A DNA stretch of 59,013 nucleotides from contig CAMYVD010000010.1 of the NCBI GenBank assembly GCA_947302205.1, forward strand, positions 1 through 59,013. Direction: 5' to 3'. Under the pieces are notes generated by a model that searched no databases, was not told where the DNA came from, and saw only the letters and a program-made list of their open reading frames with translations. Made by a program: the position numbers and the translations under genes. Below, piece by piece: positions 7,796-17,600 of this stretch. The stretch comes from an uncultured Bacteroidales bacterium (GTDB lineage: Bacteria > Bacteroidota > Bacteroidia > Bacteroidales > F082). Within the stretch, counting starts at the first letter, position 1. Each line of letters begins with the position of its first letter.

Positions 7796-9991
7796 ATGAA
7801 AAATCCTAAGATATCGGCAACTAGAACCTCGCAAATAGCCATCCTCATCACGGCGGCGGCATTGATGCTACTGATTGCAGTCATCCAATTTTACGATGTC
7901 CGTCGTGAAATGGAGAAGAGTTTGGAACGCCATGCCGAGATGGAGTTGTTTGTGAAGTCTTTGACCTTAGACGATACTTTGACCTCGGTGAAAACAGCCT
8001 TGCAAAACCACGTATGGGAGGCTGAGCAGTTGCTGCCGTTTCCCGACTCGTTGTTCTCCCTCACACAAAGGATCGTCGAATACAACAGCGCCATTGTCGG
8101 CTGCAGCATGGCTATGATCCCCGACTACTATCCTGAAAAAGGACGCCTCTTCGAGCCTTATACCGTCCGACGCGACTCGACACTCATCACCACCCAACTG
8201 GCTTCGGAAGACCACGACTATAGCCAACGCGACCTGTTTCTCAACACGGTGAACAACGACCAGTCCTATTGGAGTGAGCCCTACCCCGACCCAGAAAACC
8301 CAGCGATCACCTTGATTACCTACACCTGCCCCATCCACGACGAGACAGAACGCGCGGTGGCCGCAATTGCCGTGGACATCTCGGCGACCCTGCTAAGCTA
8401 CACGCTGAACAGGCAGCACATGTTCCCCTCTTCATATAACCTCCTACTCTCAGGTGAGGGCAAACTGATTTGCGGTCCCGTTAGCAAGAACAGGCATAAG
8501 GACGTGGAGCAAATCATGACCTTGATAAACGACAGCACCGTCAAACGCACAACCAGCGTTTCAGGGCGCATCACACAGCTTTCATTCATCGACTGGGAAG
8601 ACCATTCCGAAGGAACGGTGTATTATTTTACCCCCAAGACCATGGACCGTTGGCATATCGCCGTGGTCAATTACGACGACGAGGTATTTGAACCCCTCCT
8701 CAAACTGCAACTTCGCATCATGTTGCTAATGCTGGCAGGCTTGCTGGTGATGGCTTTCATCCTCCATCGCTCGGCATCGAACATCAACAAACTCCAGAAG
8801 GCCGAAGTGGAAAGCGAGCACCTCAACAGTGAGCTCAACGTCGCCCGCAGCATACAGATGGAGATGCTACCCAAGACTTATCCCCCTTTTCCTGAACGCG
8901 ATGACATCGACATCTATGGCATGTTGGAACCCGCCAAAATGGTGGGCGGCGATCTCTTCGACTTCTTTATCAGAGACGAGAAGCTGTATTTCTGCATAGG
9001 TGATGTCAGCGGCAAAGGCGTACCTGCAGCCCTCATCATGTCGTCGGGCATCACGCTGTTCCGATCGGCATCGGGCCACGATAGCGACCCAGCACGCATC
9101 ATGCGCACCCTAAACGAAGCCGCATGCCGAAACAACGAACACAACATGTTCCTCACCATGTTCATCGGCGTGCTCGATCTCCCCACTGGCCGACTGCGTT
9201 ATTGTAATGCAGGACACGATGCACCTTGGGTCATCGGCCAGTCGCTCAAACGATTCCCCGTCAACGCAAACCTGCCTTTAGGCGTGATGGACAACTACCG
9301 CTACATGACGCAAGAGACGACGCTAATGCCCAACGAGACACTCTTCCTCTACACCGACGGCCTGACCGAAGCAATGAACGATAAACGCAAACTGTTTGGC
9401 TTGGAGCGTACCACCGCCACGCTGACCAATTGCACCTCCCTGTCGACAGAACAGACTATCAAAAAAGTAAATGAGACCGTCAAAGCCTTTGTGGACACAG
9501 CTGAACAAAGTGACGATCTGACGATGTTGGCTGTCCAATACACACGCCGTGAGAAAAAACTCATATTGCAACAATCCATCACACTGAAAAACGACGTTCG
9601 CCAAATCAGTCAGCTCAACGAATTCACACGATCCGCGACACAAGCCCTTCAACTGAATCACGAAATGGCACATCAAATCAAACTGGCAGTTGAAGAGGCC
9701 GTAGTCAACATCATGGAGTACGCCTATCCCGCCAACACAGAAGGTACTGTGGAAATCAAAGCCGAAGCAGACGCATCCCAACTACGATTCATCCTCATTG
9801 ATTCAGGTGCAGAGTTCGACCCCACCAAGGCCAGCAAAGCCGATACCACACTCTCTCTGGATGAGCGTCCCATCGGAGGATTGGGAATCTTTCTGGTGCG
9901 CAATATGTTAGACAGCATTAATTACGAACGTAAAGAAGGGAAAAATATATTAACATTAATAAAAAACATCAACCATGAAAACAACCGTTAA
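7796..9991 (+). CDS. Membrane-bound SpoIIE-type PP2C phosphatase fused to an anti-sigma-type kinase domain
   Basis: A 731-residue signalling protein. Transmembrane helices at about 14-33 and 300-323 enclose a periplasmic sensor of about 265 residues, probably Cache-like. A short coiled linker leads to a SpoIIE/RsbU phosphatase domain (about 350-580) with metal-binding residues in G-G-D-L-F-D (383), D-V-S-G-K-G (402), Y-T-D-G-L-T-E (518) and D-D-L-T (572). The C-terminus is a HATPase_c domain of the RsbW/SpoIIAB type, with E-E-A-V-V-N (about 633) and G-G-L-G-I (about 694). Phosphatase and kinase for the same class of substrate are thus on one chain. The STAS gene overlaps its end and is the likely substrate. 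No sigma factor is nearby. Confidence 0.9.
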   Translation: MKNPKISATRTSQIAILITAAALMLLIAVIQFYDVRREMEKSLERHAEMELFVKSLTLDDTLTSVKTALQNHVWEAEQLLPFPDSLFSLTQRIVEYNSAIVGCSMAMIPDYYPEKGRLFEPYTVRRDSTLITTQLASEDHDYSQRDLFLNTVNNDQSYWSEPYPDPENPAITLITYTCPIHDETERAVAAIAVDISATLLSYTLNRQHMFPSSYNLLLSGEGKLICGPVSKNRHKDVEQIMTLINDSTVKRTTSVSGRITQLSFIDWEDHSEGTVYYFTPKTMDRWHIAVVNYDDEVFEPLLKLQLRIMLLMLAGLLVMAFILHRSASNINKLQKAEVESEHLNSELNVARSIQMEMLPKTYPPFPERDDIDIYGMLEPAKMVGGDLFDFFIRDEKLYFCIGDVSGKGVPAALIMSSGITLFRSASGHDSDPARIMRTLNEAACRNNEHNMFLTMFIGVLDLPTGRLRYCNAGHDAPWVIGQSLKRFPVNANLPLGVMDNYRYMTQETTLMPNETLFLYTDGLTEAMNDKRKLFGLERTTATLTNCTSLSTEQTIKKVNETVKAFVDTAEQSDDLTMLAVQYTRREKKLILQQSITLKNDVRQISQLNEFTRSATQALQLNHEMAHQIKLAVEEAVVNIMEYAYPANTEGTVEIKAEADASQLRFILIDSGAEFDPTKASKADTTLSLDERPIGGLGIFLVRNMLDSINYERKEGKNILTLIKNINHENNR

Positions 9992-10277
9992 TGAAGTGAA
10001 TAGTGGCTATACAGTCACGTTAGAAGGTGAACTCGACACTGCCAGCGCCATCGAAGTCGACCAACAACTGCAAGCTATGCATAAGGTCACAGGAAAAGAC
10101 ATTCTTATCGATTGCTCCAAATTGGAATACATTGCATCCAGCGGATTGCGTATCCTGTTAGGATTACAGAAAAGTGCCAAAGCCAACGGCAATAAACTCG
10201 TTTTAAAGAACCTCAATGAGGAAATCACCGACATCTTCAAAGCAACCGGATTTATTGACATCTTTACCATCGAATGA
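9975..10277 (+). CDS. STAS-domain anti-sigma-factor antagonist
   Basis: A single 100-residue STAS domain like SpoIIAA and RsbV. The loop Y-I-A-S-S-G-L-R at 52-59 holds Ser55/Ser56, the position that is phosphorylated by the cognate HATPase kinase and dephosphorylated by the SpoIIE phosphatase in known partner switches. It overlaps the upstream gene by 17 bp, which points to translational coupling and near-equal dosage. In classical systems the unphosphorylated form binds the kinase and frees a sigma factor; here the final target is not visible. The ATG at 9975 was chosen because it starts the first beta strand directly. Confidence 0.9.
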   Translation: MKTTVNEVNSGYTVTLEGELDTASAIEVDQQLQAMHKVTGKDILIDCSKLEYIASSGLRILLGLQKSAKANGNKLVLKNLNEEITDIFKATGFIDIFTIE

Positions 10278-10287
10278 AGCTATCAAA

Positions 10288-11619
10288 ATGAAAGCCAATA
10301 ATTTAAGACATATCTTCACTTTCATCATCTTGATGACTGCAATGGGACTCTATGCACAAACCGAGAAGACCAATGAATTCAGTTTGGATGCCCAATTGGT
10401 GACCCGTGGTGAGTTACGTGCGGGCGGTTTCAAGGCCGACAGCCTCGACAAGTACCGCAGGTCGCAATTCATATTGGGCAAATACCGCATCACGGCAGAT
10501 TACAAGCGCTCCTGGTTAGAGGTAAAGCTCTCCCCTCAGTTCTCCGGCATTTGGGGACAGGGTGGCGCCACCATTAGCCTTTACGAAGGCTGGGCCAACC
10601 TACAGTCGAAAAACGGCTTTTTCGCGAAGATTGGCCGTCAGGAACTGGACTATGACAACGGACGTATCATCGGCAACGACGATTGGACCATGACCGCTCC
10701 CACCCATGATGTGTTGAAGCTTGGTTATGATGGTGAAAGCCACAAGGTACATCTGATGGCGGCCTACAACCAAGATGCAGATAACATGGAAAACGGAAAC
10801 CAGTATTATTCGGGCGGCCTGCAACCTTACAAGACCATGCAAACCCTTTGGTATCACTTTGATACGCCCAAGAAAATGTTTGGCATTTCGTTGGTGGGCA
10901 TGAACATCGGAATGCAAAGCGTCAGGCAAGGAGAAACAGATGTCACCTACTTCCAACAGTTGGTGGGCACCTATATGGCCTTCCGTCCGAAATATTGGTC
11001 GTTGGAAGGCGAGTTCTACTACCAGATGGGTAAACAAGAGCACGGTTTGCCCATTGATGCTTTCATGGGTAGCGTGAAAGCCAACGTGAATCCCAGTGAG
11101 AAATACGGTTTCTCTGCCGGATACGACTATTTGAGCGGCGACAAGTTTTTTGCCATACCAGCTGATGGACATTTGGGCATGGTTCAACACGACAAAATCA
11201 GAGGTTTCAGTACCATTTTCGGCTCTCACCATGAGTTTTATGGCGCAATGGACTTTTTCTATCTGAAAAACTATTACCATGGCTTCACCCCAGGCCTCCA
11301 AAACCTCTATGTTGGTGGCAATGTAAATCCTGTTGACGGTCTGAGTCTCAATGCGGCATACCATTACTATGCCATCGCAACCGATCTCGAATATTTGGAC
11401 AGCAAGACATTAGGACATGAAGTTGACTTTTCTGCTTCATATGCTTTCAGTAAGGCTGTTTCGGTTGCGGCAGGTTATACTTACATGCATGGCACAGAGA
11501 CTATGGTCATACTCCAACAAATCCAAGAAGTCACCGAACAGCGGAATTTGCATTGGGGTTGGCTCATGCTCTCCGTCAAACCTACATTATTCAACACCAT
11601 TTGGCAAGACAAAAATTAA
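10288..11619 (+). CDS. Alginate-export-like outer-membrane beta-barrel
   Basis: A 443-residue protein with a signal peptide (about 1-23, ending L-Y-A-Q) and alternating amphipathic strands throughout. The segment G-R-Q-E-L-D-Y-D-N-G-R-I-I-G-N-D-D-W matches the signature region of the alginate_exp family of porin-like barrels (AlgE relatives), which in Bacteroidota are widespread and mostly of unknown substrate. The Met at 10288 begins the signal peptide; the frame is open further upstream but overlaps the STAS gene. It sits 10 bp after that gene and 12 bp before the first NRPS, so a passage for the NRPS product or a precursor is plausible. That role is inference. Confidence 0.75.
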   Translation: MKANNLRHIFTFIILMTAMGLYAQTEKTNEFSLDAQLVTRGELRAGGFKADSLDKYRRSQFILGKYRITADYKRSWLEVKLSPQFSGIWGQGGATISLYEGWANLQSKNGFFAKIGRQELDYDNGRIIGNDDWTMTAPTHDVLKLGYDGESHKVHLMAAYNQDADNMENGNQYYSGGLQPYKTMQTLWYHFDTPKKMFGISLVGMNIGMQSVRQGETDVTYFQQLVGTYMAFRPKYWSLEGEFYYQMGKQEHGLPIDAFMGSVKANVNPSEKYGFSAGYDYLSGDKFFAIPADGHLGMVQHDKIRGFSTIFGSHHEFYGAMDFFYLKNYYHGFTPGLQNLYVGGNVNPVDGLSLNAAYHYYAIATDLEYLDSKTLGHEVDFSASYAFSKAVSVAAGYTYMHGTETMVILQQIQEVTEQRNLHWGWLMLSVKPTLFNTIWQDKN

Positions 11620-11631
11620 CCTCAAACAAAT

Positions 11632-14600
11632 ATGAAAACTGCTCCCTTGACCCAATCGCAGGTCGGCGTTTTTGCAGAGTGTATGCAAAACCCCGGAAGT
11701 AACATATACCAACCTTTGAATCTTCTTACCTTTGGGAAAGACATTGATTTGGAACGGCTTAAATCGGCTATTCTCAAGGCTTTGGAGGCTCATCCCTACG
11801 CCAACTGCCGCGTGAAAGTGAACGAAGAAGGCGTCGCTGAACAATACATCGAAGAAGCGCCTTTTGACATCCAAATAGAGGAAATCAAGGACATCGAAGC
11901 TGAAAAACCGCATCTCTTCAAGAAGATGGCCCTTGATGGCAGCCAACTGCTCTATTTCAAGCTAATGAGTGGACCCGAGGCCAACTATCTCTATTTCCAG
12001 TTCCACCACATCATTTTCGATGGGGCTTCGCTGCGAGTCCTGTTGCGCGACATGGACAATGCCTATCAGGGAAAGAAGGTTGATAACGAGGAGATTTCGT
12101 CCATTGACTTCGCTTTGAAGCAGTTTGAGCAACGCCAAGGTGAGCTATGGAAAAACGACCAACAATGGTTTCGGGAGCACTATGTTTGCGACGATGTAGA
12201 CACCCTCTTACAGCCTGATCTTGACGAGAAAGAGTTTCGCAGCCATACCATTTTCAGGCCGTTGAAGGTGGATACGGATGCCATCAACCGTTTCTGCAAA
12301 GAAAAAAAGGTGAATTTGAGCAGTTTCTTCACCTCAGCATACGCCTTGCTGATGTCACGCTACACGGGCGATGAACAAGTATTGTTCTCCACCATCTGGC
12401 ATGGTCGCAGTGACTTCCATTTGACCAGAAGCTTCGGAATGTTTGTGAGTACAGTGCCTGCCTTCTACAGCGTCAAAGACGATATGACGGTGGATGATTT
12501 GTTCAAGCAAGGCGACCTCGACACAGAAGCACGCAAGCATAGCCTCTACTCCTACGCCGACTTCTGCAGCGAGCAAGGTATTGAAACACACCAGATGTTT
12601 GTGTATCAAGGAAAACTGTTTAGTGACTTGAAATTGGATAATAAGTCGGTAGCTATTGAGCAACTGACTGACAACAGCACCAGTGATCCGCTTGAAGTTC
12701 AGGTTTTCCAAACGGAGGAGCAATACATAGCCATACTTTCGCACCATGCGCACCGCTATTCAGAGGATTTCGTCGAGCAGTTGATGCAGAGTTATGAAAC
12801 CATTATCAGCCAAATGATGGATTTGGACAAGCCCTTGAAGGAAATCCAAATCATTTCTGAGGAACAGCAACACCTTTTGGACAGTTTCAATGATACGGAT
12901 TCTGAATACGATGAAAGCCAGACCATCGTTTCATTGTTCAAGAAACAAGTGGAACTGCATCCTAATAAGGTGGCCGTGGTTTACCAAGACAAGAAATACA
13001 CCTATCGCGAAGTTGACACGATAAGCGACCTTATTGCATACTATCTGGCCGCCAAGGGTTTGGGCCGCGAAGACGTAGTCGCCATTTTGATCCCTCGCAG
13101 CGAGTGGATGGCCATCGCCTCACTCAGCGTGATGAAAGCCGGTTGCGCTTATCAGCCCCTTGACCCCTCCTATCCCAAGGAGCGCCTTGAATTCATGCTG
13201 CAAGACTCTGGCACCAAACTACTCATTGCTGATGAGACCTTGCTTCCCCTTGTAGAATTCTACAAAGGCGATGTGTTGCTCACCAAAGACATCACCCCTA
13301 GCCTCGCCAATCCCGTGGAGTTGATTGGCCCTGAGCCGCACAGCCTGATGACCATGATTTATACTTCGGGCACAACTGGAGTCCCCAAAGGTTGTCAAAT
13401 AGAGCATCGTAACGTAGTGGCTTTCTGCCACATGCACCAACATTGCCACAACATCACGGAAAATAGTTGCATCGCCGCCTACGCAAGTTTTGGTTTTGAT
13501 GCTTCCATTGAGGAACTATTTGGTGCACTCACCATCGGAGCCGAATTGCACATCATTCCAGAAGAGATTCGCCTCGACCTGATGGCCTTGAACGATTACT
13601 TCGAGGCCAACCATATCACCCATTCCTTCATGACGACGCAGGTGGCCTACCAGTTTGCCACCAACTTCGAATGCAAGTCGTTGCAACGCCTGTTGACCGG
13701 TGGTGAGAAACTGGCATCGTTCATCCCTCCAAAGGGCTTTGTCGTTGCCAATGGCTATGGTCCCTCGGAATCCATCTGTTATGTGACCAACTTTGATGTA
13801 ACCGAAGAACGCAAGAACATCCCGATTGGCAAGGCGCAACGCAACGTGAAGTGCTATATCGTTGACAAATTCGGCCATAGGCTTCCTGTGGGTGCTACCG
13901 GTGAACTTTGGGTGGCTAGTCCTCAGGTGACTCGCGGCTACCTCAACCGTCCGGAAAAGACTGCCGAGGTTTATCTGACCAATCCTTTCGACCAAGGCGA
14001 GAAATACGAGCGTGTCTATCGTTCAGGCGACATCGTACGCTACCTGCCTTCGGGCGACATCGAGTTTGTGGGGCGTAAGGACGGTCAGGTGAAGATCCGC
14101 GGCTTCCGCGTCGAACTGAAGGAAGTGGAGAGCGTAATCCGCCAATTCCCAAGCATCAAGGACGTGACGGTACAGGCCTTCGATGAGGCCAACGGTGGCA
14201 AGTTCATCGCCGCTTACGTCGTTTCTGATGAAACCGTTGACATCAATGCGCTGAACAACTTCATCATGGACGAAAAGCCGCCTTACATGGTTCCTGCCGT
14301 GACCATGCAGATTGAGCGCATTCCGCTGAACCAAAACCAAAAAGTGGATAAGAAAGCACTGCCAAAACCCGAGAAACCAGCCGATAGTGCCGCTCAAGAC
14401 GATGTCCATGTCCCGATGAATGTGCTGGAGCAGGAAATCCACGACATCATCGCAGAAATCATTGGAAACCAAGACTTCGGCGTGACCACCGTGTTGGGCT
14501 ATGCCGGCCTTACCTCCATCATGGCCATCAAGTTGGCCATCCAAATCAACAAGCGTTTTGGTGTGACCCTGGACTCCAAGTCTTTGGCCAAGACAGGCAC

Positions 14601-17600
14601 CATCCAAAGCATCGAAAATGAGATTCTGACCCGACTGATCAGCGGAGAAATTGTGAAACAAGAGGCTACCGAGGAGGTACATGCCGACATGAGCAACATT
14701 CCGCTGTCGTACGCGCAGATGGGCGTTTATGTGGAATGCATGAAGAAGCCCGAATCCACTTTATATAATATCCCTTCGTTAGTGCGGTTCCCAAAAGATA
14801 CCGACACTACCCTACTCGCTCAGGCCGTTGAGACCGTCATCAAGGTGCATCCGCAGATGAGGGCGCATTTCGGGAGCGCGGGTTCGGAAATCATCCAAAT
14901 AGTTGATTTGGAACAGCCTATTGAAGTTGCACAAAGCCACCGCAGCGAGGCGGAAATGGAGCAGTACAAGCGCGAGTTCGTCAAGCCGTACAATTTGAGG
15001 CAAGGACCGCTTTACCGCATGGAAATCGTTACCACTGAGCAGTGGGTCTATCTCTTGCACGATGTGCATCACCTCGTCTTCGATGGTGGCTCCTTCGACC
15101 TGTTCATGAACCAGTTGTGCGACTTGATGAATGGTAAGGAGATTGAAGCTGAAGCCTATAGTTACGCCGATTTCGTCGCTGCCGAGAAAGCCGCCGAAAG
15201 CAGTGCAGAACACGCTGCCGCCAAAGACTTCTTCCAAGAACGTCTCGGCAATTTGGAAGGCGCGACTGAGATCCCGTCAGACCTGACCAATCCAAAGGAG
15301 CAAGGCATTATTGAAACGGTTATCAGCAGGTTGGATTTCGATGCAGTCGAGCGTTTCTGCCGTCAGCACAACCTTTCGCCGGCACACCTCACCCTTGCCG
15401 CAACATTCTACGCACTTTCACGCTTTACCAACAACGAACAACTTTGCATCACCACCCTCAGCAATGGGCGTTCCGACCTGCGCATCAGCAACACCATCGG
15501 TATGTTTGTCAATACTTTGGCATTGAGTGCCGAGATTGGAGAACAAAGCGTGATGGAGTTCCTGAACGAGACCAGCAAGAACTTCGATGAGACCTTGCGG
15601 CACGAATACTATCCCTTCGCACAAATCGTCAACGACTACGATATTTCGGCTGAAATCATGTTCGCCTACCAAGTGGGTGTGGTCAGCAATTATGTTTGTA
15701 AAGGCCAAACGCTTGAGGTGGAGAACCTTGAATTGGATGTGCCGAAGTTCCGCATCGCCTTCTACATCATCAATGACGAAACGGGCAAGCCTTGTGTCTG
15801 CATACAATATGATAACGGCCGCTACAGCCGTGAACTGATGCAGCATTTGGCCCAATCGGTCGGCAATGCGGTGGAGGCTTTCATCCGTCAGCCAGAGATG
15901 AAGTTGCAGCAAGTATCGCTGCTGGATGCCGAACAGACCACCCTCCTTGACAGCTTCAACCAAACCGAGGTGCCTTACGACAACACGCAGACCATCGTTT
16001 CGCTGTTCCGTAAGCAAGTGGCTGAAACACCCGACAACATGGCGGTGGTGTATCATGACAACAAATACACCTACCGTGAGGTGGATGACATTACGGAGCG
16101 TATGGCAGCCTATATCGTTTCGAAAGGTCTTGGAAAAGAAGATGTTGTGTCGATTCTTATTCCACGCTGCGAATGGATGCCCATTGCCGCACTCGGTGTG
16201 CTGAAGGCCGGCTGTGCCTATCAGCCCCTCGACCCGAGCTATCCCGCCGAGCGTCTGAACTTCATGATGAAAGATGCCAACGCCAAGTTGCTCATCGCCG
16301 ATGAAGGATTGCGTTCCATCGTTGATGAATACCAAGGTGAAGTGCTGCTGACGAAAGACATTGACATGCTGCCTTCGGCTGAGCCTGTAAAAGCTGATAT
16401 CACGCCTTCGAGCCTCTTTATTTTGCTTTACACTTCGGGTTCGACGGGTACACCCAAGGGCTGCCAGCTCGAACACCGCAACTTAGTCGCTTTCTGCCAT
16501 TACTATCAGAAATACTTTGGCTTGACCGCCAACGACAAAGTGGCCGCCTACGCCAGTTATGGCTTCGATGTCCACATGATGGACCTTTACACCCCCCTCA
16601 CCAGCGGAGCCTGCGTTCATATCATCGGCGACGACATCCGCCTGAATCTGCCCGAATTGAACGACTACTTCAACCAACAAGGTATCACCCATTCGTTCAT
16701 CACTACGCAGGTTGGCTACCAGTTCGCGACCAATGTCGAGAACCATTCGTTGCGTTGCTTCGCTGTGGGTGGCGAGAAACTCTCGGCACTCAATCCGCCG
16801 ACGAACTACAACATGTACAACGTCTATGGCCCGACAGAATGTACCGTTTTCATCACGAATTACTGGGTGAAGGATTACGAATTGGACATCCCCATCGGCA
16901 AACCCTTAGACAATCTAAAACTCTATATCGTTGACAAGCAATTCAATAGGCTTCCTGTTGGTGCCATGGGCGAGTTGTGGGTCGCCGGACCGCAAGTGAG
17001 CCGTGGCTACCTGAACCGCCCCGAAAAGACTGCCGAGACCTACATCAGGAATCCTTTCAGCGACGACCCGAAGTACAGCCGTGTATACCGCACTGGCGAC
17101 ATTGTGCGCTACCTGCCCGACGGCAATATCCAGTTCATCGGTCGTCGCGACGGACAGGTGAAGATTCGCGGTTTCCGCATCGAGCTGAAGGAAGTGGAAG
17201 CCGTCATCCGCCAGTTCCCGGGCATCAAGGATGCTACTGTGCAGGCCTTTGAGTATGAGAACGGAGGCAAGTACATCGCTGCCTACATCGTCAGCGACGA
17301 GAAGGTGGATGTCAAACAACTCAACGACTTCATCGGCCAGCAGAAACCGCCTTACATGATTCCGGCGGCCACGATGCAGATTGAAAGCATCCCGCTGAAC
17401 CAGAACCAGAAGGTGAACCGCAAGGCTTTGCCCGCTCCTGTCATTCAGGCGGCAGACCACGAATATGTGGAGCCCGCCAACGACGTCGAAAGACTCTTCT
17501 GCAAGATCTTTGGTGACATTTTAACTATGGACAAGATTGGCGCCACCGACAACTTCTTCGAATTGGGCGGCACCTCGCTCATGGTAACGCGCGTCATCAT

